Positions 54,415 to 64,000 of a DNA stretch of 64,000 bases are shown here, piece by piece. The DNA lies in NCBI GenBank assembly GCA_020912385.1, contig CP087214.1, positions 2,046,001 through 2,110,000 of the forward strand, given 5' to 3'. The position numbers and the translations under genes are program-made. Position 1 is the stretch's first letter. Each line of letters opens with the position of its first letter. Source of the stretch: Neofusicoccum parvum (taxonomy: Eukaryota > Ascomycota > Dothideomycetes > Botryosphaeriales > Botryosphaeriaceae). Under the pieces are notes generated by a model. That model searched no databases. It saw only the letters and a program-made list of their open reading frames with translations, and was not told the DNA's origin.

Positions 54415-56470
54415 CCCAGTCGGCCACCCACGGCTAACTAAGCATCGCTTCTCTGATACTTCTCCTTTGAAAACATATCCCTACGCACAAAAAGAGACTT
54501 CTCTCACAATCATGATGTCTTCACGACGGGGGAAATCGACGCCTCTAGCTTCAAAATCGGGCGTTATCTGATGGCTTGGGTTCTGGACGTTTAGTTTTGA
54601 GTCTGGCGTTCTTCTTTCATGCCAAATGATGCGGACGATCATGGAAGTCCGCGGGGTTCCTGGAGTTTTTTCTTTCCGTCTTCCGCTGACGTCTTGGATT
54701 TGCTCTTTGGATTTCATTGTTTTTTCCCAACCCCCCCTGCAGACGCTGTCCCCGCTGCGGGACACACCGTGTGCTGTCCCGCGCGGGCCCAAGCTTTTCA
54801 GGGTTTGGTTTTTCCGCTCTGCTCGTTGGTGGAGATCGCTCTATTTCGGTATTCGATTTGTAGTGCTTTTTTTCTAGCCTTGTCGCCCGTAGGGCCCTTT
54901 TTTTTTTTAACTCTGGTTTCGCATGGCGCCCGGGCAATTTGGAGGACGCAGCACAACGTGGGCTGGTGGGAACGGGTGGTCAGTTCGCGGCAGGCGAGGT
55001 TTGACAAGTCAGCTTGCTTTTCGCAATAGACAAGTTACTCCGGGCCGGAAGGTCAGTTGTCGGTTTTGACGCTGTTTCAGGACACGCCCCGGTCGCACGC
55101 CGTTCTCTTTGCCAGTGCGTGAGAAGCAATCGTCCGCGCCTGTTCTACTCTCACACAACAGCTCACACTCATCTTCTCCGGAGGCGAAACGTGGCGTGCA
55201 GTCGAGAGAGGTGCTGGTTCCATCAGACCTGCCTCCAGCAGCGCGGAGACAGCCGCAGTCTGGCCTACTGACTCTACGGTTGGGCGCAATCAAGACTACT
55301 GCAGGACATGAGCTGGCACGCGTCGTATTCAGGCGATAGGAAGGCGGGTCTGGCCAGACAGCCACCAGCCACATAGATATCGTAGGGTGGCTACGATGAG
55401 GACTCCCGGAGATGCAACGATGGTGTTTTCCAGGCGACAGTCACGTGCAAGAGATAGAACAAGGTTACGCTGCCCGTTGGGGATTCTTCGGACGGGAGGC
55501 AACGGGACGCAGCAGCGCACGCTCATTGGGCAGAAGCCGGCAGAGATAAGACGTCCCTGGACAGCCAGTAAGCCCGTCCGAGCAACATCCCACGCTCTGG
55601 GAGCTGGAACCTCTCGTTCGCTCGAGCAGCACGCGGTGCCTGGCTGACACAGCACCGATCGAGCCACAGTCCGCCGCTGAGACCTCACGCCCGCGTCTGC
55701 AGGCACGGGGAGTGTGCGAATCGAAGCGTCAATGGCCGCGGAGAGGGTGAGCGTGCGGTGTGGTACGGCACCGCCAGCACAAAGCCGCCGGAGAACGGCC
55801 AAGGCGATGCCCAGCGCCGCAATCGCCAGAGACGCGCACCGGAGGCGTGCTCAAGAGCAGAGAGCGAGTGTGCCGCGGAGAAGGAGCACCTGGGTCGCGC
55901 TTTTATTCTCTCGAAATCTGCTTACCGGCGCTCCAGCTGATAAGGTGCCAGCGCGCTACCAGGACGGCGGCAGGGTTACTGGTGTCGGCGGTGCGATAAG
56001 GTTCATGGGCCATCTCACGCTACCCGTCCGGCAAAGGCGCCCCCGAGGCCAGCCTGTGCGCCCTGGCTGCTGAACCGAGAGCTCGACCTTATCAGCACCA
56101 CCTGCAGCCCAGCAGCCCAGCAGCCCACAGCCACTCAGCGCCCGCAGAATTCGCCAACCGCCCCCCAAGCCCCGAATTCGCCAGTGCTCCACAATCTGTG
56201 ATCCGCAGCCAGGGCCCGGCGCTGGGTTGTTCATCCGCGGACATGCTGTGTGCGTTGATGCCGCCGGAGAAAGTCTGAACGCAGTGCTGTCGACGCGCTG
56301 CCTGCCTGTCTGCCCGTATATTAAACCGCCCGCTTCGTCCTGCTTGCACGACGTCACGCCAGGGTGCCCACTTGCACTTCCACTGCCGACTTCTCGACCG
56401 CGAGCGTGACCAGCAGCTCTCTCGCCAGCAGCACGCAGCACTCACTGCCCGGACGGCACTAGCACCCACC
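54415..56470. promoter_or_regulatory. Long upstream region of the nitrate transporter
   Basis: About 2 kb without a supported gene. GATA-type sites (HGATAA): AGATAA 55544-55549, TGATAA 55938-55943, CGATAA-like 55994-55999, and TGATAA on the minus strand at 56089-56094. Two matches to the NirA consensus CTCCGHGG lie on the minus strand at 55736-55743 and 55873-55880. This suits dual AreA/NirA control of nitrate genes. Confidence 0.6.
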
Positions 56471-58228
56471 ATGTTCGACGTCTCGCTGCTCTTCCGCGCC
56501 CCGGAAATCAACCCCATCAACCGCAAGGCACGGTCCATCCCCGCCCTCAACCCCTTCAACCTCTATGGCCGCGTCTTCTTCTTCTCGTGGTTTGGCTTCA
56601 TGATCGCCTTCTGGTCCTGGTGAGTCCTCCCGTCTCCCCTTCCCCTTCCCCGTTCCGCGCGCGGGTGGTGATGCCAGAGTGCATGGCGGGGAAGAAGCAC
56701 CCTTGCAGCCCGCTTATCCCCGGCACCTGAGTGGCTGACGCGTCTGGGGTAACTTTGCAGGTACGCCTTCCCGCCGCTCCTATCGGACATTATCAAGAAG
56801 GACCTGGGTCTCTCCCAGGTCGAGATTGCCAACTCCAACATTCTGGCCCTCGTGGCCACGTACGTCACCCGTGCACGACATTGAGCGCTGAGGGAGACGG
56901 TAAGCTGATTGTGCCACAGACTGCTTGTGCGTCTCGTTGCTGGTCCCGCCTGTGACCGCTTTGGCCCCCGCTGGACCTTTGCCGGATGCTTGATCCTCGG
57001 CGCCATCCCGACCTTCTTGGCCGGCACCGTCAACAACGCCGCCGGCCTGATGGTCCTCCGTTTCTTCGTCGGCATCCTGGGCGGCAGCTTCGTGCCCTGC
57101 CAGGTGTGGACGACGGGCTTCTACGACAAGAACATCGTCGGCACCGCCAACTCGCTCACCGGCGGCCTGGGCAACATGGGCGGCGGCATCACCTACTTCG
57201 TCATGCCGGCCATCTACGAGTCCCTGGTGGCCGACGGCCTGCGCCAGCACGTCGCCTGGCGCGTGACCTTCGTCGTCCCCGGCATCCTGATCGCCGCCAC
57301 CGCCCTGGCCATGCTCCTGCTCACCCCGGACTGCCCGACGGGCAAGTGGTCCGAACGCCAGGCCGTCGCCGAGGCCAACCTGCGCTCGCACAGCATCAGC
57401 GGCGGCGTCGTCGACGTCCCAGGCTCCCTGACCGGCGTGCCCGCCAAGAGCCAGAGCGGCACGCAGTCCCCCGTCGGCTCCGTCTCGAGCACCAAGAAGG
57501 AGGGCGCCGCCCTCCCCGCGGACCACCACTTCACCGACCACGAGGCGCAGATCAGCGAGACCCAGATGCTCGAGGCGGCCAAGGGCGAAGTCATCCAGAA
57601 ACCAACCTTCGCCGAGGCGATGCGGGTGGTGGTGTCGCTGCCGACGCTCACGCTCGCGACGGGCTACTTCTGCAGCTTCGGCGGCGAGCTGGCCATCAAC
57701 AGCATCCTGGGGTCGTACTACGCCAAGAACTTCCCGGCGCTGTCGCTGCAGCAGCGCGGCAACTGGGCCGCCATGTTCGGCCTGCTCAACGGCGCGTTCC
57801 GGCCCCTCGGCGGCCTCCTCGCCGACGCCGTCTACGCCGCCTCCGGCCGCAGCCTGTGGGCCAAGAAGGCCCTCATCCACGCCTACGGCCTCGTCACCGG
57901 CGCGTTTCTGATCGCCATCGGCGTGCTGAACCCGCACGATCACTCCACCATGTTCGGCCTCGTCGCCGGCATGGCCTTCTTCCTCGAAGGCGGCAACGGC
58001 CTCAATTTTGCGCTTGTGCCCCACGTGCACCCTTTCGCGAACGGCATCGTGTCGGGCGTGACCGGCGCGGCGGGGAATCTGGGCGGCATCGTGTTTGCGA
58101 TTATCTTTAGGTACCACGGCACCGATTATGCGAAGTGCTTCTGGATTATCGGGGTTATGCATATTGCGATGAATCTGGCGGTAATGTGGATCAGGCCGAT
58201 CCCGAAGGGGCAGCTTGGTGGGCATTAA
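56471..58228 (+). CDS. nrtA: High-affinity nitrate transporter (NNP family, MFS)
   Basis: Three exons: 56471-56619, 56761-56859, 56920-58228, giving 518 aa, like Aspergillus CrnA/NrtA (about 507). It imports nitrate with protons across the plasma membrane. Twelve hydrophobic segments are visible. Family marks: '[35 protein letters not shown]', '[14 protein letters not shown]', the glycine-rich nitrate signature '[17 protein letters not shown]' in TM5, '[12 protein letters not shown]', and a long hydrophilic central loop (about 235-300) with '[15 protein letters not shown]', typical of fungal members. A second glycine-rich signature '[16 protein letters not shown]' is near the end. Alternative: a nitrate/nitrite porter paralog. 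The upstream NirA and GATA sites support nitrate regulation. No reductase gene is present in the window. Confidence 0.93.
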
Positions 58229-59369
58229 GGGTTCTTTTTTTCGAGAGGATGAAAAGTGTGGGTGGTCGTGATGAGTATGAATGGGTCATGATGTGGGTTT
58301 GGATCTTTCATTGTTGGGTGTTGGCTGTTGTTTGTGATATCCATATACAATGTTTTGTCACTTTGGTAATGCAAAAACTGGGACGAGAAATGATTTCTTA
58401 AGTTTGATTGGAATATCTAGCGAAGCGAGGCAACCTATCGTGTTGAATTGGTGATATAGTGGATTTATGGTTAAGTCTTCCTGTCGATTGGTGGCAGTCG
58501 TCGTGGCGCGACGAGGACCTCGCGCAGCAGTGACAACACCGTCAACGTATCGAACGAGCACACTGTTCTCTTCAATCAGATGTTTCTATTGCTCAAGGTA
58601 GCTTTCTCTGCAAAAGCGCCGCTTGAAAGAGCAACAGGCCAGCGAACGAAAAATTCCGAGGAACAGCATCATCTCCTCTACCCTCAACTACCACAACCAT
58701 CAAGCAGAGAAGTGAACAACACATCAAGGCTGTGTCAGGAACCGAAAAGCATAGATAAGAGCCCAAATATACAGAACGCAAACCCGCACGACAGCACGGA
58801 AACGCGCACTCCATCGCACCACCAAAATCCCAAACCCGCAATGCCAGCCATCCCTCCACCACCACACTTGAAAATTGACAATCAGCATTACGGCAAACCA
58901 TCGTAGATAGCAGGAGGAGCATTCCATTATCTCTGATGACGTTAAAAAAAGATTTTCCCTTGTACGCCCAATGACGTGTGTCAGATTACGGGCTGGGATC
59001 TCTCGAAGTGGTTTCTCCGCGGAACCTCCCAAACCGGAAATTCCTCTCGGTCGAGCCAAGCAATCCTGGGCCGCTTTCCTTATCTTTACTGGTGCGGCGG
59101 TGACCCGGCTCACCGGTCTGCCGGGCCGGTGCCTGTGTGTGCGACGGACGAGCTGCGATTCCGAGTTGTTTTCGACGACGGTTGCAAGTTGATAGTTTGG
59201 GAGTTTGCGACACAATTTGCTGGAGAGGAGAACAAGACCTCGCCCACAACACAAGAGCTCCATCCCTACCTAACCAACAACCCAACGAACCCGAAAGCCG
59301 CGCAAAAAAGCGACCGCTGTAGAAAAAGCGCCCCCAACCCTCCGCCACCAACCCGCGTCCCTTCCTCAC
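58229..59369. other. Convergent intergenic region
   Basis: About 1.1 kb between the 3' ends of the nitrate transporter and RBR genes. Small frames occur but lack support. Nothing else was recognised. Confidence 0.4.
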
Positions 59370-61324
59370 TCACACCCTATTCCCCCTACAAAACCAACAA
59401 GCCCTCACCCCACACCCCTCGCACACCCTCACCCCATCCTCCTCCTCCCCCTCCCCCTCCCGCCTCCCCCCTCCCCGATACCAGATGTCCACCCCGTAAA
59501 ACCTCGCGCACACCTCGCACCGCTCCAGCCCCCCCTCCCCGCCCACCCCCCTCCACCGCTCGTGCCGACACCCTCCGTCCTCGTCCTCGTCACCCTCCTC
59601 GTCCCGCTCCATCCCAGCCAACACACCATTCAGCACCTCCACCACCGCGCGCACGCTCGCCCGCAGCCGCGCAAACTCCGCCCTCGTCAGCGGCGGCGGC
59701 GGTGGCGGCGGCGGCGACGGAGCGGGCGGAGGGACGTGCTGATACTGGTAGAAAGCCGGGAGGCGGGGGCCGGGGTAGGGCGGGGGCGGGTCGTCGGGGA
59801 CGGGGATGCGGGGGCGGGTGGGCTGTGCTGGAAGCGGAGGAGGAGGAGGAGGAGGAGGAGGAGGAGGAGGAGGGGGAGGGGGAGGGGGAGGGGGAGGGGG
59901 AGGAGGGAGATGAGGAGGGGGGACGGCTGGTTGACGGCGGGCGACGGGCTCCCGCTCGGCGACGAGGTCGGCGGCGCGGGCGAGGAGGCGGGGTTCGTCC
60001 CAGCGGGCGCAGCGGCAGGTCTTCCAGGGCGCGGAGCAGGCGTAGCAGAAGTGGGCGCCGCAGGGGCATCTAGGGGTGGGGAGGTGGGTGAGTAGGGGGG
60101 TGGTGGCGGGGGTGGGGGATGGGGGAGACGGCGTGGTGGGATAAAGGAGATGTGTTGGAGAAAGAAGCCGGGCAGGCTGTTGAGGCTTGAGAAGAGAAAA
60201 TGCCACACGTACTTCATGTGATTGCACCCGAACTCCAGCTCCACAAACCTCCTGCACGCGCAGCACCTCGCCCACCCACACGCCTCCGCCATCCGCAGAA
60301 ACTCCTCTGTCGCCACGTCCTCCTCTTCTCCTCTTCCCCCCTCTCCCTCCCCCTCGGCCACCGTGCCGCACCGCCGCTCAAACGACGCCACTGTCGCCGC
60401 GTCCAGGAACCGCCTGTATCCTCTCCCACCTCCCGCTGTCGCTGTCCCTTCCCGTTCCTGCTCTGCGGCGCCACCTCTGCGGCGCCGCGCTGCCGGGTCT
60501 TCTGGTCGTGAACTTCGTTGTTCAGCTCGGCTTGGAGCTGTCCCTCGCTGTGGTGGAGGATGCGTGATATCCGCGCCACCGCCGTCGCCACCGTCCAGGG
60601 GGATGTGGACTCCGCAGCAGCGGGGAGGGAAGAGCGACGGGTCAGCCACTGCGGTGCGGAAGAGCTGGTCGAGGCAGGGGGCGCAGTAGGCGTGGTTGCA
60701 GGGGAGGGTGGCAAGGGCTGTCGAAGAGGTCTGTTCGCTGTTGCAGACGGCGCAGGTAGGCGTGGCGGCTCTGGGCGTCGGGGAACGTGGTTTCGTTGAT
60801 GGCTGTCGTTTCTCACGCGGTGGTTTGGGGGGTGGCGGTGGAGCAGACGACGTGGATTGCCTCGTTGTTGTGGCTGCAGCCGCGTCTCCGGCGGCGGCAT
60901 TGCGCTGCGACGAGCTTCGATGTCCACGCTCCTGCTCCGGCCTGTCGTCCTTCCCTCCACCCCTGCGGGCTGTCTCTTTCTGGCCGGCTCTCGCCCGATC
61001 CCTCAGATTGTCCCAGCTCTCCTCCCCGTCCTCTTCGGCCCACCACGCGCCCACCTCCTCCAACGCCATCAGCATCGCTAACCTCTCCCCTTCCCTCTCC
61101 TCCCTCTCTGCAGCCTCGATCTCTGCAACCTGCTGCCTGATCACGAACTCTTCTTCGTAGTCCACGATGCCACCCGGAGCATTCAGAGATGACGGCTGCA
61201 GACTCTCCAGCTGCATCCGCCACGCCAGGTCCGCCGAACCGCCATCTTTCCCGTCGTCCGAGCCCCAAAAACCCCAATCCCAGCCGGTTTGGTCGTCAAC
61301 GAGGTAGTTCGGCGTAGGTGGCAT
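59370..61324 (-). CDS. RBR-type E3 ubiquitin ligase lacking IBR finger
   Basis: Two exons, 61324-60213 and 60069-59370, 603 aa. The 143-nt intron (GTACGT ... CTAG) falls inside RING2. I start at MPPTPNYLVDD; the longer frame begins at a TTG. Order: an acidic helical N-terminus, a Pro-rich stretch, RING1 at about 195-245 ('CAVCNSEQT', 'LPCNHAYCAPCL', 'RCCGVHIPL'), a disordered insert, then RING2 'CCACRRFVELEFGCNHMKCPCGAHFCYACSAPWKTCRC' at about 355-395, whose Cys in FGCNHM is the expected thioester site. I see no zinc ligands between RING1 and RING2, where an IBR finger normally lies. A polyproline run (from a GGA/GGG microsatellite at about 59838-59912) and a C-terminal Cys cluster ('CEVCARFY', 'CEGCGVRACWFC') follow. 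Substrates unknown. Confidence 0.85.
59838..59912. repeat. GGA / GGGGGA microsatellite
   Basis: A run of GGA triplets then GGGGGA units, read on the coding (minus) strand as polyproline in the RBR gene. Likely length-variable between strains. Confidence 0.85.
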
Positions 61325-62988
61325 GGTCCCATTCAATATTGCATCATAGTGAACGGCAGAAAGGTTCGTCGTTTACCTTCACGATGGGGGGCTGGTCAAA
61401 GAGCCATGTTGCTTATGGGTAGTGGTGAGGAAAGAAGATATTCGTGAGTAGATGGTCTTTTTCTCACGACGGGAAAGCGAAAGTGAAAGAGAGAGAGAAG
61501 GTGATATATCACCCTTCCCCCACCACTACTACCACCACTATCGAGTACCAGACATGAGAGCCGCTCGCTCGCCGTCCACATATTGCCCAAGAATATCCAA
61601 CCGCCGCCAGCGCGTGTGTCACGCGCGCCTCACATCCTCAGCAAATGAACACTCGCGACGTGGCTCGGAGATCTTTGTGGTTGGATCAACGTGGTACGTA
61701 CCGCCTTCATCCGCCCTACTATAACGACGCGCACACATGCAGCTGGACGCTTTCGGACACCTGAGGCGGATTTGGAGAAGCCGAAGTACCGCGTCAATCA
61801 TCGATCTGGAGACCTATGACCGTTGATCAGCGTTACTCTTGTCCAATTAGGTTCTTGTTCGTGTTAGTGAGACCGTGCTGCAATCATGAGCACGAAAAAA
61901 AGAATCACGGGCAAACCAAAGCGTTAAAAGAGGAAATAATCTTGTCATTGGGGAACGATAGCTAAACAGGACACTGAGAGACTTATCGTGACTCTCACTC
62001 ATGATGAAGTCCCCGTATCTAAAACCATCTGAACCCCAATCCGGATCCCTCTTAGGATTTTTAATATTGGTTTTTCTTCTACCAGGTCGTCTCACGAACT
62101 GATTCGTTTGTGGTCATGTCCTTGCATATGTTTGATGGCTTGAAAGGTGAAAGGAAGATTCGATGTGACCAATAGGATTGTCGTGGAGAGCCCAGACTGA
62201 TCGGGTCCGTTCAATTGCTTGACAGGTGATCAACCGATGGCATACGTTGAGCCGTGAGTAGCGCTCATAGAGGAGGTATGGTGATTCTGTTCGTCCGTCG
62301 CAAAGGATGTGCTTGCTCTCGCAGACACAGTTGTCCAGATTAATATGTTGTTACGTGTCGGGTAAGGTGCATGACCGCGACGAGGCCAGCGCCGATTGGA
62401 AAAGTCGAATAGACGATAATGGTGACTGATGCTCCGTTAAACGTCCAGAGTCGTCGATGTGCCAATCCCATGAGCCGTCTAATCAAAGAAGGTATTGGAA
62501 CTTTTTTTGGTTCGAAAAGGACGCCACCTGTCGTGAGAACCCTATGGGAGACGGCACGCAAAGCATGTGGAAAAGCATCGGGATATCGAGCGAAGAGAAG
62601 GTCGACTCAAAATCGCGACTGGCGCCGTGGTCGACGCTAATCAGAGGGAGAAAAGAGAGGAAAGGAAAAGACCCGTGGAAGAAACCCCAAGGCGCATATT
62701 TTACAGATGCGACAACCAGAAGATTCGTGACCCGTTCATGCGCCGACGTGGACCCGTTACACCCGATAGAAAAGGAAACCAGGCGACAAGTCCCATGGTC
62801 CGCCGTCCGGATATCGTGGTCGTCGCGAAAACGTGACTATGTGCAAAGGGAAAAAGGAGGAAATGCCCATGCTGCTGGAGCATAAGGAAGTAGCGAATAA
62901 CCGGGAGAAGTGCCGACGATGGTTGCAAATAGAGCTCTGAATGTGTGCTTCAACCTCTAAACTCCGAGACCGAACCGGAAATCAGAAT
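61325..62988. other. Intergenic region, no gene seen
   Basis: About 1.66 kb between the start of the RBR gene and the 3' end of DHH1. It should hold the RBR promoter and the DHH1 3'UTR. I found no coding frame with family features or splice support. Confidence 0.4.
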
Positions 62989-64000
62989 TTATGCCTGAGG
63001 CCGAGGTGCACGCTGTCCGTTGTACCCATTGTGCTGACGGTTCTGCTGGCCACCACCACCACGGCGTTGACCCTGGTAGCCGCCACGCTGCCCCCGGAAG
63101 CCGCCGCGGCCACCGTGGGGAGCGTTTCCACGGGGAGCGTTAGGGCTGCCATCTTCCAGAGCCTGTCCCTGAAACTGTCCCTGAGGCTGTCCTTGGAGCT
63201 GTCCCTGAGGCTGCCCCTGCTGGAACTGCTGGGGAGGCTGCCTGTTGGCGGGAGCATTCGAGATCGGACGAGGAATGCTCTCGGGGGACTCGTAGACGTA
63301 GAGCTTCTTCTCGATGGTCTGTGGAATCGGCTGAATCTCGGTGCCGAGCTCCTGCTCAATCTTGTAGAGGTTGAAGCGGTCGTCCCAGTTAATCAGGTTG
63401 ATGGCCAGACCCAGGTGACCAAAACGACCAGAACGACCGATACGGTGGAGATAGGTCTCGGCGTTCTTGGGGAAGTCAAAGTTGATGACAACGTTGACGG
63501 CCTGAATATCGATACCACGCGTGAGGAGATCGGAACAAACCAGGTTGCGGCACACACCGTTCCTGAAGTCGTGGAAGACACGGTTACGAGCATGCTGGAG
63601 CATCTTGGCGTGCGAGTAGAAGCAGGAGTAGCCAAGCTCGGTGATCTTCTTGGCAAGAAGTTCAACACGGTTGGTCGAGTTGCAGAAGATGATGGACTGG
63701 TTGATCTGGAGCTTGTTGAAGAGGGTATTCAAGCAGTGGACCTTCTGCTTCTCTTCAACGAAGGCGTAATACTGGGTGATACCGCGGAGAGTGAGTTCGT
63801 CCATCAGGTTGATTTCGTACGGCTGGTTCATGTGCTTGTCCTGCAGACTATGTTAAAAATACTAATGGAGCCGATCATACAACCAGAAAATCGCGGCCTA
63901 CCTTGAAGCTCTTCACAACAATGGGGAAAGTTGCGGAGAAGAGCATGACTTGGCGATCCTTGGGGTGAAAGGCGAGGAGCTGCTCAATGACGGGGGTGAA
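62989..64000 (-). CDS. DHH1: ATP-dependent RNA helicase DHH1 (C-terminal part)
   Basis: The gene runs off the right edge; visible exons are 64000-63902 and 63840-62989, with a 61-nt intron (GTAGGC, TTAAC, CTGCAG). The DEAD-box ATPase part lies outside. Inside are motif III 'LFSATFP', then '[26 protein letters not shown]', motif IV '[15 protein letters not shown]', motif V '[24 protein letters not shown]' and motif VI '[12 protein letters not shown]'. This order is diagnostic of the DDX6/Dhh1 group, which drives decapping, translational repression and P-body formation in the cytoplasm. The C-terminal tail has a Gln/Gly-rich repeat (QGQPQGQ, about 63160-63240) and RGG-type motifs ('[20 protein letters not shown]'). 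Confidence 0.95.

Noticed and set aside
62419..62928. Short basic frames before DHH1
   Set aside because: Mutually overlapping, no start context or conservation features.

Overview
The window is from a filamentous ascomycete (Pezizomycotina). Genes are split by short introns (about 49-100 nt) with GTRNGY-type donors, CTRAC-like branch points and YAG acceptors. It holds HET-domain and DUF7580 genes, a con-10 gene, and a THI4 gene with a TPP riboswitch in a 5'UTR intron. A Dothideomycete is my best guess, but that is inference. I found 27 protein genes, one of them clearly damaged and two cut by the window ends. I saw no tRNA, rRNA, CRISPR array or intact transposon.

Layout. 1-7.2 kb is an allorecognition-like block: the 3' part of a HET gene, a DUF7580 gene, and a C2H2-like zinc-finger protein with a degenerate HET region. 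7.7-17.3 kb is rich in secreted products: a YVTN-type beta-propeller, an M35 deuterolysin, an F-box/LRR-like protein and a cysteine-rich cell-surface protein. 17.8-29.2 kb is core: quinolinate phosphoribosyltransferase, a conserved basic protein, COX20, and the DNA polymerase epsilon catalytic subunit, divergent from COX20. 29.9-40.6 kb is a second accessory block. It has a small Gly/Ser-rich protein, a single-pass surface protein, a seven-helix membrane protein, and two divergent paralogous HET genes flanking a gene of unknown function. Both HET genes carry premature stops, and one also has a frame break. 40.9-51 kb is core: THI4 with its riboswitch, NOP56 divergent from an RSC1/RSC2-like gene, and uracil-DNA glycosylase. 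51.3-64 kb has con-10, a nine-exon LaeA/UMTA-type methyltransferase, a nitrate transporter with NirA- and GATA-type sites upstream, an RBR-type ubiquitin ligase lacking the IBR finger, and the 3' part of DHH1.

The genes do not form one pathway. The clearest regulatory circuit is THI4, where the aptamer strand is complementary to two upstream 5' splice sites. The clearest evolutionary story is decay of the HET pair at 32.9-40.6 kb. Several genes (beta-propeller, QPRTase, POL2 3' end, the 36.6-kb gene, RSC, RBR) change from C-rich to G-rich on the coding strand toward the 3' end, a compositional feature of the locus. Exon boundaries were built by hand from splice signals and reading phase; they sum to whole codons in every multi-exon gene listed as intact.
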